In this document: positions 24,245-33,282 of the stretch, piece by piece | How positions within the stretch are numbered: position 1 is the first letter of the stretch | How the letters are laid out: each line of letters opens with the position of its first letter | Assembly: GCA_000467715.1 (NCBI GenBank) | Contig: AJFK01000646.1 | Location: 1 to 64,000, forward strand | Direction of reading: 5' to 3' | DNA length: 64,000 bases | Origin: Hysterium pulicare CBS 123377 | Taxonomy: Eukaryota; Ascomycota; Dothideomycetes; Hysteriales; Hysteriaceae | The notes under the pieces: model-generated | Told to the model about the DNA's origin: nothing | What the model saw: the letters and a program-made list of their open reading frames with translations, nothing else | Database searches by the model: none | Position numbers and translations under genes: made by a program

Positions 24245-25496
24245 TTTGCTTTGTAAAAAGAATCATCATCACGATCGACTAACGCTTCAAGAAAGCTAGT
24301 CATCAGCCCTTCGGGCTCCCAGCTGTATTGGTGGCAGTGGGATATTTTACCACCTCGCTCGGCCTATTCTCATCTTAGGTTTGAAGGAACATTCAGCACT
24401 GTCGCTACCCCTTCTTGGGCAACAATCGCCTCTCTGTGCTGTCATCTGGACAGTCTTTACAAATTGTTTCACATACGATACAACGATTCTCTTTTCTTAT
24501 ACCAAGCTGGCTAGAAGGCTCAAGCGGTCTTGGGAGAGGCGCCTGGAACTATTGGATATAGGGTCATTTTGGTCTTTGTAATTGGAATTTTGGAAGGGGT
24601 GCCTTTTAATCGGCTCGTGGGACAACTTGACCGAACGAAGAGTATTCACAGCGCAGTGTAGCTTCTAAAAATACTGCGAATTTTTCTAGAATTTAGACTT
24701 CGCAGCACCAGTGACTGTTGTAATAATTACAACTCTTAGTCAATGCTTTACCTTGTGGACGAGCATCTCCTTCGCGTTGCTTGTACATTTGTTCCAGGAC
24801 CGTGCACGTAATAGACTATTTTACAGAGTCTACGACTAGCACTTATTCAACATTTATCGTACCTAAATGAATAATTAAGTGTTTAAAACTTAAGAACGTT
24901 ATTGCGCTATAGGTATTAGTTTAGATTATTTATTAAACCTTACATATATACCTATACTAGGTATACCTAGAGATTCTGTGTTGGACTTAGACACGGATTT
25001 TGTTAATTTGGTTAGTAGCGTTCCTTGGCGGTACTTTCCGAGTCGGCTTTCGTCGATGTACAAATGCAACCTTGACCACTTGTGATGCTCATTTTGGCCC
25101 ATCTTCATATTGGCTCTCTCATCGAATGCCCTTGGGCACTTTACGACAATTACGACGAAACTGTACGACTTACGGTCATGCCCTGCTGTGGCTTTTAAGA
25201 CTCGCTTCCTTCAAACCAGAATCTTTTCTGTTGCCTCCGAACGATTCTATGCTCCAACTCTATTTAATCAATACCTCGAGGATCATCGCAACCCACGTAG
25301 TCGTCCGACCTCCTCATCCTACATCTCTCGAGACAGCGAGCACCAAAACCCCTCTTCCATCTCACAGCGGCGTCGCCGCATCGAGCGCAAACGTATCAGC
25401 CGACGGATTTTTCTCGAGCCTCTTCAGCACGAAAGGAATGCTCTTGAAAAGGATAAATCAGCTATTCGACAGGTCGAACCAATCCAGAGACAGCCT
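24245..25496. other. Intergenic region with an AT-rich island; 5' region of tRNase Z
   Basis: No gene is recognised at 24245-25080. From about 24600 to 24990 the sequence becomes markedly AT-rich, unlike its neighbours, and includes a perfect 14-bp palindrome CTAGGTATACCTAG at 24957-24970. It may be a decayed insertion or a mutated repeat. From about 25110 to 25496 the tRNase Z frame is open without an in-frame ATG, and an overlapping frame with its own ATG (25126) ends exactly on the tRNase Z start. Confidence 0.5.
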
Positions 25497-28439
25497 ATGA
25501 AGTCCTACATTCAATTTCTCACCTCTCCGACGGCGGACACACCTGGTACAACACTTATACTTGTCTTTGACAATAAACGATATATTATTGGAAATGTCTG
25601 CGAAGGCACTCAACGTGCGGCGATGCAGATGGGGGCGCGACTGCTTAAGGTGACAGACCTGCTGATAACAGGGAGAACCGAATGGAGCAATCTTGGTGGG
25701 CTAATTGGCATGGTACTCACGCTCGCGGACTCGAATGCCAGCGCTACCGCTGCAATGATGGAGACCTACGAGCAGAAAATTGCGCGTGGACAGAATGCTG
25801 CCAAGCCTGAACCCGTGAGCTTACATATGTATGGCCCGCCGAATCTAAATCATCTACTAGGGACATGCAGAAGATACGTTTTTCGAAAGGGAATGCCTAT
25901 TATAGCGACAGAACACAAGGATCAGAATTCTGTAAAAGATCGGCAGGGGAAAATCTTGCCGACCTGGCAGGATGATTTTATTCGAGTTTGGGCTCTCGCC
26001 GTAGCACCAGCGAAAAGGCATTGTGACGTACAACACGAGTTCGCGCAAGAACTGAAGAAACAGCATTTTGACAGAACGAGCGGCTTCGAAGACCAGGTTG
26101 CTCCAGAAAATGAAAGTGCAGTGGAGAGAGAAGCAAGGTATGATCGAATCCGAAAGTCGGTTGTGCGCCACATGTTTGATTCAGATTGGAGCTTCGATAC
26201 TCTGGTGGAAACACATATTACCAAGGCTGAAATGCCTGCCACACTATACATTAAGAATCCAGAGACAAAGAAGTTGGACTTGTACAAAGGACCTATGCCT
26301 GGTGGAGACCACCCTCTGCCAGATATCACAGTTCTGACTCGAAAACCATGGCCAGGTGCGCTTTTACAAGCTCTCCCACCCACAGAACCCGCTCCAGAAG
26401 CGATATCGTACATATTATGCAACCATCCACAACGTGGGAAGTTCGACGCAAACCGGGCTACGGACCTTGAGGTCCCAAAAGGGCCGAAATGGGGTGCTCT
26501 TACTAGAGGTGAGAGTGTCGAAAACGTCCACGGACAGATTGTTACCCCGGAGATGGTGTTAGGAGAGGCCAGACTAGGCTCAGGAGTTGCCATCATTGAT
26601 TTACCATCCATTGATTATGTCGAACCGCTTGTCAACCGCGAAGAATGGTCTTCTGAGAATGTCATGCAAGGTATCGAAGCTTTTGTCTGGATCCTTGGGC
26701 CTGGAGTGGCGGCACACCCTACCTTACAACAATTCATGCAAAAGACAAATCGCGTAAAGCATATTGTTTCCTCTTTGGATTATTGTGCAAACCGATTATC
26801 GCTCGACTCTGCCGCTGTTTCAGCGATTCGACTTGGCCAAGTTGATTTTGAGAGGTACGGTGTGCCTTTCCACGACAACATTACTTTACCTCAGGCAAGG
26901 TTCAACATCCCCAAAGCACCGAAGATTACAGTGCCTCCAGAGATCATCCCCGCAAAGAGAGGACTCAAAATCAGCCTTGAGCCCACGTTCGAATTACAAA
27001 AAGATAGCATTGTCCCCCCGTTAGACACCGCAGCGGTATTTAAAGGAACACCGCGACAAGTCATCGACCTAGCTAATGCGGCCCGAGCTGCGATTCAAAA
27101 CGATAAAGAGGCACTTAAAGCTTGGAAGCGAAAGATTCCATACCCAGATGCAGAGATAATCACTCTCGGAACTGGTTCTGCTTTGCCATCCAAATACCGC
27201 AATGTCTCTGCCACCTTACTTCGCGTGCCTGGCATTGGATCATATTTATTCGATTGCGGCGAAAACACTCTTGGCCAACTACAGCGGGTTTACAGTCCCA
27301 CAGAACTAACCTCAGTCTTCCGCGACTTACGAGTGATCTGGATCAGCCATTTACATGCTGACCATCACCTTGGCACAACCTCTGTTATCAAAGCATGGCA
27401 TTTGGTAGCTCGCAATAACAACAGCACAACCCTCCCTGGTCCAAATTTATCCCCTACACCAGGATCCAACATTTCTCCTGCTCTTGCTGTCATATCTGAC
27501 GAAGGAATGCTCAAGTGGCTACACGAATACTCCTCTGTGGAAAACTTTGGCTATAGCGACATTCTTCCCCTTTCCATCTCTCCCGCTGTCCCTAAATTCT
27601 CGATTGGCTCGACCCTAGAGGCATTTCCTCATCCCCGAAAACCTACCTACGAGGGAGAATTCTTGATCAACAGAGATAAATATCCTTCCTTCCTTGGCCT
27701 ACAGGATATTCAGGCTGTCAACGTCAGACACTGCTGGGGTGCGAAGGCTGTTACCCTTACATTTCCTCAGTCTACATCTGCTGGAGTCGAAGAAGACCCG
27801 CTCAAGGTATCTTACTCAGGTGACTGTCGTCCAAGCCATGAGTTCGCACATATTGGCCACCGCAGTACGGTGTTAATTCACGAAGCTACATTTGATGACG
27901 AGTTAAAGGGGGATGCGGTAGCCAAAAAGCACTCGACTACTTCTGAGGCTCTGGATGTAGGAGTCAGAATGGGAGCAAAGGCGGTTGTGCTGACACATTT
28001 TAGCCAGCGCTATCAAAAGATACCTGTGCTGGAGACCGTGGATGGAGATGAAAGTAAGGATGAGGTATCCGCAGAGAGTATAAGTGATGATGACATGGAC
28101 GAACCCGTGGATGATATCGTTGAGCCTGGCGATCCCGAAGGTATTGTCAAATCACGCAATGCGGAAGATGGCTCGAAAGCTCAATCCATACACACAAATG
28201 AGCAAGTCATTCGTGTCAGATCGAAGGATATGAAAGTAGCGATTGCTTTCGATTATATGAAGGTTAAGATCGGGGAGATTGCTCAGCTGGAGAAGTTCAA
28301 TCCGGCGCTAAGCAAGTTGTTTGAGGCGGACAAGAAGGAAGAGGGCGATGTCATGGAAGTGGGGAAGGGAAAGAAGAACGGGCACAAGGATGGAGAAGGC
28401 GAAGGTGGAATGAAGAAGAAGGCTAGGAGGCATAATTGA
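25497..28439 (+). CDS. TRZ1: tRNase Z, long form (tRNA 3' endonuclease, ELAC2/TRZ1)
   Basis: It cuts 3' trailers from nuclear and mitochondrial pre-tRNAs. From the ATG at 25497 (MKSYIQFLTSPTADTPGTT, the usual fungal start) it is one exon of 980 aa. The N-terminal half is the inactive metallo-beta-lactamase copy carrying the tRNA-binding exosite. The C-terminal half is catalytic: LGTGSALPSKYRNVS (PxKxRN motif, about residue 555-568), ISHLHADHHLGT (HxHxDH zinc motif, about 616-627), SYSGDCRPS, LIHEATFDDEL and VLTHFSQRYQKIP. The tail is acidic, then lysine-rich. The frame is open upstream for about 129 more codons with presequence-like content (TRFLQTRIFSVASERFY), so a longer mitochondrial isoform is possible. 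Confidence 0.93.
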   Translation: MKSYIQFLTSPTADTPGTTLILVFDNKRYIIGNVCEGTQRAAMQMGARLLKVTDLLITGRTEWSNLGGLIGMVLTLADSNASATAAMMETYEQKIARGQNAAKPEPVSLHMYGPPNLNHLLGTCRRYVFRKGMPIIATEHKDQNSVKDRQGKILPTWQDDFIRVWALAVAPAKRHCDVQHEFAQELKKQHFDRTSGFEDQVAPENESAVEREARYDRIRKSVVRHMFDSDWSFDTLVETHITKAEMPATLYIKNPETKKLDLYKGPMPGGDHPLPDITVLTRKPWPGALLQALPPTEPAPEAISYILCNHPQRGKFDANRATDLEVPKGPKWGALTRGESVENVHGQIVTPEMVLGEARLGSGVAIIDLPSIDYVEPLVNREEWSSENVMQGIEAFVWILGPGVAAHPTLQQFMQKTNRVKHIVSSLDYCANRLSLDSAAVSAIRLGQVDFERYGVPFHDNITLPQARFNIPKAPKITVPPEIIPAKRGLKISLEPTFELQKDSIVPPLDTAAVFKGTPRQVIDLANAARAAIQNDKEALKAWKRKIPYPDAEIITLGTGSALPSKYRNVSATLLRVPGIGSYLFDCGENTLGQLQRVYSPTELTSVFRDLRVIWISHLHADHHLGTTSVIKAWHLVARNNNSTTLPGPNLSPTPGSNISPALAVISDEGMLKWLHEYSSVENFGYSDILPLSISPAVPKFSIGSTLEAFPHPRKPTYEGEFLINRDKYPSFLGLQDIQAVNVRHCWGAKAVTLTFPQSTSAGVEEDPLKVSYSGDCRPSHEFAHIGHRSTVLIHEATFDDELKGDAVAKKHSTTSEALDVGVRMGAKAVVLTHFSQRYQKIPVLETVDGDESKDEVSAESISDDDMDEPVDDIVEPGDPEGIVKSRNAEDGSKAQSIHTNEQVIRVRSKDMKVAIAFDYMKVKIGEIAQLEKFNPALSKLFEADKKEEGDVMEVGKGKKNGHKDGEGEGGMKKKARRHN

Positions 28440-28825
28440 AAGGATGAGTTGTGAATGGACCTCTCCTCGAGTGTATTTCATAGAAGCCCAGCTATTAGAT
28501 GGTTGATTTCTTGTCTGCGAAAGACAGGAATGTACAGTACTTGGTAAACATAAGTTACTATATAGATGACAGTTGCGAGTAGCCTGGTCGAATTTGTGTG
28601 CATAAAAAATACATAGGGCATGACGTTGTAGCGGAGCACCCCGCAGCTCATGATCGAACTGCAGTCATCGCCGACGCCGACTTCCGCGCGCTAAACATTC
28701 ACCCATTCAACTTTCTTTTGCGCCACTCCTTCTACTTATTCCACAGTCTTACTTAACACTCTTTTCTCCGTTTATTGTATGTCACCCTCTACCAATGCCT
28801 ATCGAGGACCCTCCACCTCCTTGTG
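28440..28825. other. Intergenic region, promoter of the MoaA gene
   Basis: 386 bp between tRNase Z and MoaA, both plus strand. A short upstream ORF starts at the ATG at 28779 and closes after 15 codons, just ahead of the MoaA start at 28826. No other feature is seen. Confidence 0.45.
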
Positions 28826-30244
28826 ATGGCACTCATGGTCTTGATTCGGCCAAGGCCAATAGCAGTGCGGTCCGCCACGCGCCGGATTACTGCTCGTACC
28901 AAACATAGCTTTAGGGCCTCGATTCCAGCTACACATACATCCAGAGGCATCACGACGGATGCTACCATTCAGAAGCCTCATGTCCACCTTCAAGGGTCAC
29001 CATTCGGCATTCCCATACTCGAGCCGAATGCTTTGCTGGAGCGCAAAGAAGCTATCAAGCAGGCGAAGCCTTTTTCTGAATTCTTGACCGATACGTTCAA
29101 CAGACAACACGATTATCTTCGAATTAGCATCACAGAACGATGCAATCTGCGATGTCTATACTGCATGCCGGAAGGTATGATTTTTAATCAAAAACCGCTT
29201 ATCAGCTATCCATTAACCAAAATTCACATTGTAGAAGGAGTACCGCTCTCTCCACCTGCCCACCTTCTCACAACCCCTGAGATCTTCTACCTTTCCTCGC
29301 TTTTCGTCTCGCAAGGTGTGACGAAAATCCGACTAACGGGCGGCGAACCCACCGTACGCCGAGACATCATACCGTTGATGCAACAAATTGGTTCTCTGCG
29401 CCCGAAAGGACTACGCGAACTCGCGCTTACCACCAACGGAATCTCTCTCCACCGAAAACTAGATAGTATGGTGGAAGCAGGGCTGACTGGAATTAATCTC
29501 AGCCTAGATACCCTTGACCCTTTCCAATTTCAGATCATGACCCGGCGGAAAGGCTTCGATGCAGTCATGAAAAGCATGGATCGGATCTTGGAGATGAAGA
29601 AACTTGGCGCGAACTTAAAGCTCAAGATTAATTGCGTGGTCATGCGTGGCCTTAATGAACGAGACATCATACCCTTTGTGGAGCTTGGCCGCGAGCAAGA
29701 CATTGAGGTTCGCTTTATCGAGTACATGCCCTTCGACGGGAACAAATGGAGCCAAGGAAAGATGATCTCGTATCAGGAAATGCTTGATATCATCCGTGCT
29801 AAGTTCCCCCGGTTGAGAAGGGTCGGCGGTCATAAGAACGATACGAGTAAATCATGGGAAATACCTGGATTCGTAGGAAAGTTGGGATTCATTACTAGCA
29901 TGACGCATAATTTTTGCGGTACCTGCAATAGACTTCGCATCACAGGCGATGGGAATCTGAAGGTTTGTCTCTTTGGCAATGCAGAGGTTAGCCTAAGAGA
30001 TCTACTTAGGAAAGATAACAGTGGGGAGCCTATAGATGAGGAAGCTTTTGAAAAAATCAAGAAGATGGAAATGGATCGTAGGGAAGGCCTGCTGGGCGAT
30101 GAGACCACGCTCGGGTGGGGCGAACGCGAAAAAGAGCTACTCGGAATAATAGGCGCGGCTGTGAAGCGGAAGAAAGAGAAGCATGCGGGAATGGGAGAGC
30201 TGGAGAATATGAAAAACAGACCTATGATTTTAATTGGTGGGTAA
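28826..30244 (+). CDS. cnxA: GTP 3',8-cyclase MoaA (molybdenum cofactor step 1)
   Basis: A radical-SAM enzyme converting GTP to (8S)-3',8-cyclo-GTP in the mitochondrion. The start is the ATG at 28826; the arginine-rich N terminus (VRSATRRITARTKHSFR) fits a mitochondrial presequence. The first [4Fe-4S] site is CNLRCLYC. An intron at 29175-29234 (60 bp, GTATGA..TTGTAG) is a multiple of three and stop-free; its removal gives CMPEEGVPLSPP. LTGGEPTVRRDI follows, and the C-terminal cluster site is FCGTCNRLRITGDGNLKVC. The frame ends RPMILIGG-stop, the catalytic double-glycine tail of free MoaA, giving about 452 aa. The stop overlaps a good splice donor (GG|GTAAGC at 30241), so splicing could instead join it to the MoaC gene downstream, as in fungal cnxABC fusions. 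Confidence 0.93.
   Translation: MALMVLIRPRPIAVRSATRRITARTKHSFRASIPATHTSRGITTDATIQKPHVHLQGSPFGIPILEPNALLERKEAIKQAKPFSEFLTDTFNRQHDYLRISITERCNLRCLYCMPEGMIFNQKPLISYPLTKIHIVEGVPLSPPAHLLTTPEIFYLSSLFVSQGVTKIRLTGGEPTVRRDIIPLMQQIGSLRPKGLRELALTTNGISLHRKLDSMVEAGLTGINLSLDTLDPFQFQIMTRRKGFDAVMKSMDRILEMKKLGANLKLKINCVVMRGLNERDIIPFVELGREQDIEVRFIEYMPFDGNKWSQGKMISYQEMLDIIRAKFPRLRRVGGHKNDTSKSWEIPGFVGKLGFITSMTHNFCGTCNRLRITGDGNLKVCLFGNAEVSLRDLLRKDNSGEPIDEEAFEKIKKMEMDRREGLLGDETTLGWGEREKELLGIIGAAVKRKKEKHAGMGELENMKNRPMILIGG
29175..29234 (+). other. In-frame stop-free intron in MoaA
   Basis: 60 bp, donor GTATGA, branch TTAAC, acceptor TTGTAG. It would add 20 residues right after the iron-sulphur motif CMPE if retained. 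The family has no insertion here. Confidence 0.75.
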
Positions 30245-30389
30245 GCTTAGATTCTATTCTGTCACCTTTTCTCGGTCCATGAACTCGACATATGATCACG
30301 AGGCCATGCTTTTTAGACATATGCGAAAACTGAATGTTGCTTGATTGGCGTTGGCATCGTTTTGTCCATCAATTTACGGCATAATGTAG
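30241..30389 (+). other. Candidate alternative intron joining MoaA to MoaC
   Basis: The donor GTAAGC sits on the MoaA stop codon (GGT GGG TAA). An acceptor ATGTAG at 30388-30389 has the correct phase and opens into the frame that runs without a stop to the MoaC domain. Splicing would give a fusion of about 1,228 aa; retention would give MoaA ending in Gly-Gly. Other acceptors, such as 30455, are also in phase, so the 3' end is uncertain. Confidence 0.45.
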
Positions 30390-30663
30390 AAGTCTATCAA
30401 CGTCTCCGATTACGTCTTACGTCTGTCCTCTGCCCACAACTGCCTCGCGTGCAAGTCCAGCTGATCCGCATGCAGATGATCCTCCTCTCTTGAGCCTAAA
30501 TCCTCAGTCACCCATACATACAATTCCTTCAACCAACGTCTCATTATCCCGTGTTCTTCACCCCATCCCCCTTGTCCGCCCGTGGCACGTACCTCTCCAA
30601 ACTGCCCTACTCTCCTCGACCTCACATACACATCGGTATCTACAGCCCCTCACTAGCATTCGC

Positions 30664-32721
30664 ATGAAATCATCAAAATACGAGAGTATGCAGTGGACTA
30701 TAAACCGACATCAATACGGCGGCGGAATGGCGGCTGATCACGACAGTGTCGGTTGGCTTTTGCAGGCTCAGACACGAGCTAATGAAATTATGAGACAGCA
30801 GGATGAAGAGGCGACGAGAGCGAAAAGCGCGCATGGGCCGGCGATAAGGAGACTGGAGATTGATCGTGGAGAGGAGGCGATGAGATTCGTTGCCGACGTC
30901 GCGGCGAGACGTGGGAGGAGGAGCAGAGTTCGTCCGGCGTTGGAGGTATTGGGTACGGAAAAACTTGATGGGGCTACGGAGCTCGAAGAGTTGGCTGGCG
31001 CTAGAGTCAGCGATGAAGATACCGAGGCTCGGAAGAGGGAGATCAAGCTGAATCTAGACATTGATTCTGACAACGATGGGGTTCTGATGCCAGTTGAGGC
31101 TGAAGCCGCTGCATCTCCCACATCATCACCGCCTCAATCATTTGGGTTGGAGCAATCAGAGTTCAAACTTGACCTCTCCGCTTCCAAAAGCCAGCTTAAG
31201 CTCCAGCTCCGCCAGCTCCAGGAGAAACTCAAACTTCTCGACCCAGACTGGTATCCTATTCCTGCGGAGGTTTTAAAGTCACATTCGAAGATTGCTCTCA
31301 CAAGATGGCTGTTACGGAGTCACCACAATCTGAAGAAAGTTGAGGAGAGGACGAAGAGGAAAGGTGTTAGAACTTTCCGACCGGACTCGACCTGGGATGG
31401 TATCGATATGTATGAAAGGTCTAGGCCAGTGGAGCTCGAGGGGCAGAGCATGGAGGAAATGCTGGCAGAACATTTGAGTCTGCCGTATCCGTCCTTTCTA
31501 TTTAATAGAGATCTTGCCAAGAGCAAGAGGAAAGTACTGAAAGCGGTGGAAACAATTGAAGTGGAAAGAGGAAGCGAAACAAATGCTTCATCGTCCACGA
31601 CGGTTGTCGTTCCCCCTGGTCAAGCGTCGGTGTCTGGGACTGCTTCCATGTCCAATCTCAATTCGTCCGATTATGATGCCCGACAAGCGCATCTAGATAC
31701 CTCGAAAAAATTAGACCAGCAAATGGAACGCCTTCGAGTGCTTCGAGCTTCGCAAGATGGTCTTTCGGAACCGACTCCGGCCGCTCTCTCACGGCCAGAG
31801 GAATCGAGTGAGCAGAGTGATGGAGCGGGCAAGAAGGAGTCGAGGATTCTCTCCATGAACACGAAGGGAAATCGCGGGCAGAGTGAACCCAAAAGAGTTG
31901 ACCGGGCGGAGGTTACGAAAGAAGTGAAAGCTGGGCGCGAAATGCCACAGTGGAAGCAGAAAATGAAAAAGCGGTTGGCGAAAAAGCAGAGGGGTGCCAG
32001 GGCTTACTCGGCTTGGGCACACCCAACACCATCAACATTATCAACGCTTTCGGACGCTCCGTGCTCGTCGCCGGTAACGGGGTTAGTACTGAGCCACAAG
32101 AGATGTTATTCTACTTCCTCGCGCTCGACGCTGCCGCCCGAGACTTCCGAGACTGATCCCAAAGTCGAAAGGGCTTCCGATCTGAAGACCAACCCGCAGA
32201 CCCCAAATCACTTGCCCCATCTTACACCCTCGGGTTCGGCACATATGGTTTCCATTTCTGAGAAGACATGGACCGTTCGAACGGCCATAGCCGTTGGCCG
32301 AGTCCACTTCTCAAACGCACAGCCGCTCTCCCTCATCCGCTCCAACAGTCTCAAGAAAGGCGATGTGTTAGCTGTGGCACGGATAGCGGGGATTATGGCT
32401 GCGAAGAAATGTCCAGATCTGATACCGCTATGCCATCCGATTACCATCTCGCATGTTGGTGTGGAATTGCGAATGCTAGAGCCAGACTCGGCCGGTTTCG
32501 GCGGTATACAGATTGAGACCAAAGTATCTTGCACTGGTGCCACTGGTGTTGAGATGGAGGCCCTGACTGCCGTCATGGGTGCTGCGCTGACTGTCGTGGA
32601 TATGTGCAAGGCTGTCGATAAGGGCATGAGAATACAAGATGTGAGGGTCGTGCTAAAGCAGGGTGGAAGGAGTGGTCCGTGGAGAGAAGAGGGATGGGAT
32701 GGTTCCAATGGTACCCTTTAA
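30664..32721 (+). CDS. cnxC: MoaC-domain protein (cyclic pyranopterin monophosphate synthase) with long N-terminal extension
   Basis: From the ATG at 30664 the frame encodes 685 aa; the frame itself is open from about 30385. The C-terminal 170 residues (from about 515) are a complete MoaC: HMVSISEKTWTVRTAIAVG, KGDVLAVARIAGIMAAKKC, PLCHPITISHVGVELR, VSCTGATGVEMEALTAVMG and VVDMCKAVDKGM. MoaC makes cyclic pyranopterin monophosphate from the MoaA product. The first 500 residues are not MoaC: they are charged, partly coiled coil (LQLRQLQEKLKLLDPDWYP) and unknown to me. A presequence-like stretch (HKRCYSTSSRSTLPPE) precedes MoaC. In most fungi MoaA and MoaC are one protein (cnxABC) with a shorter linker; here either two proteins or a fusion with an outsized linker is possible. 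Confidence 0.8.
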   Translation: MKSSKYESMQWTINRHQYGGGMAADHDSVGWLLQAQTRANEIMRQQDEEATRAKSAHGPAIRRLEIDRGEEAMRFVADVAARRGRRSRVRPALEVLGTEKLDGATELEELAGARVSDEDTEARKREIKLNLDIDSDNDGVLMPVEAEAAASPTSSPPQSFGLEQSEFKLDLSASKSQLKLQLRQLQEKLKLLDPDWYPIPAEVLKSHSKIALTRWLLRSHHNLKKVEERTKRKGVRTFRPDSTWDGIDMYERSRPVELEGQSMEEMLAEHLSLPYPSFLFNRDLAKSKRKVLKAVETIEVERGSETNASSSTTVVVPPGQASVSGTASMSNLNSSDYDARQAHLDTSKKLDQQMERLRVLRASQDGLSEPTPAALSRPEESSEQSDGAGKKESRILSMNTKGNRGQSEPKRVDRAEVTKEVKAGREMPQWKQKMKKRLAKKQRGARAYSAWAHPTPSTLSTLSDAPCSSPVTGLVLSHKRCYSTSSRSTLPPETSETDPKVERASDLKTNPQTPNHLPHLTPSGSAHMVSISEKTWTVRTAIAVGRVHFSNAQPLSLIRSNSLKKGDVLAVARIAGIMAAKKCPDLIPLCHPITISHVGVELRMLEPDSAGFGGIQIETKVSCTGATGVEMEALTAVMGAALTVVDMCKAVDKGMRIQDVRVVLKQGGRSGPWREEGWDGSNGTL

Positions 32722-33282
32722 AGCCCTCGAACGATGATGTGCCGAGCTGCCGTCGGCTAGATGTTGGTATTTGTAGACTACGGGTGGTTTTATATTGTAC
32801 ATAGACACGGGAGAAAGCGCCCTAGAGGCGTACCGAACCCCCAGATTTGTTGCATGCTATTTGCAGCAAACATCATTTGCAATGTAGTTATTGTAAACGA
32901 GATCCTCAGTTTCCAATTGAGTTCAAAATAAAGATGTAAATTGTTTAGTTACATGCACATAAGCAGTCACCAACAATGCTACTACGATGGTTCAGTGGTG
33001 ATACAGCTAGAAAAAGAGGAAATAAAGAAACTTTGAGCGCGTAAGTTTTTTTTAAAGGAAGGATGTTCAAATAGGGTTTTTGAAAATGACTACGAGGCAC
33101 AAATGAAAGGTAAATCAGGCCGTCCGATTACGGCCTCGAATGCAGGGCTGTAGCAGTCCTAAGAAGTAGGAATGAAACAGCAGGCAAGGGCGCTCAAACG
33201 GCCTCCCACCAGAAACATGCTCCTTAAAGATATCGATCATCTTGAGCCGGAAAAGCCCAGTTTGTAAGTCAGGCAGCTGAAT
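32722..33282. other. Convergent 3' intergenic region
   Basis: 561 bp between the MoaC gene stop (plus) and the membrane protein stop (minus). AT-rich stretches (e.g. around 32930-33080) suit 3' UTRs and polyadenylation on both strands. No gene is seen. Confidence 0.5.
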
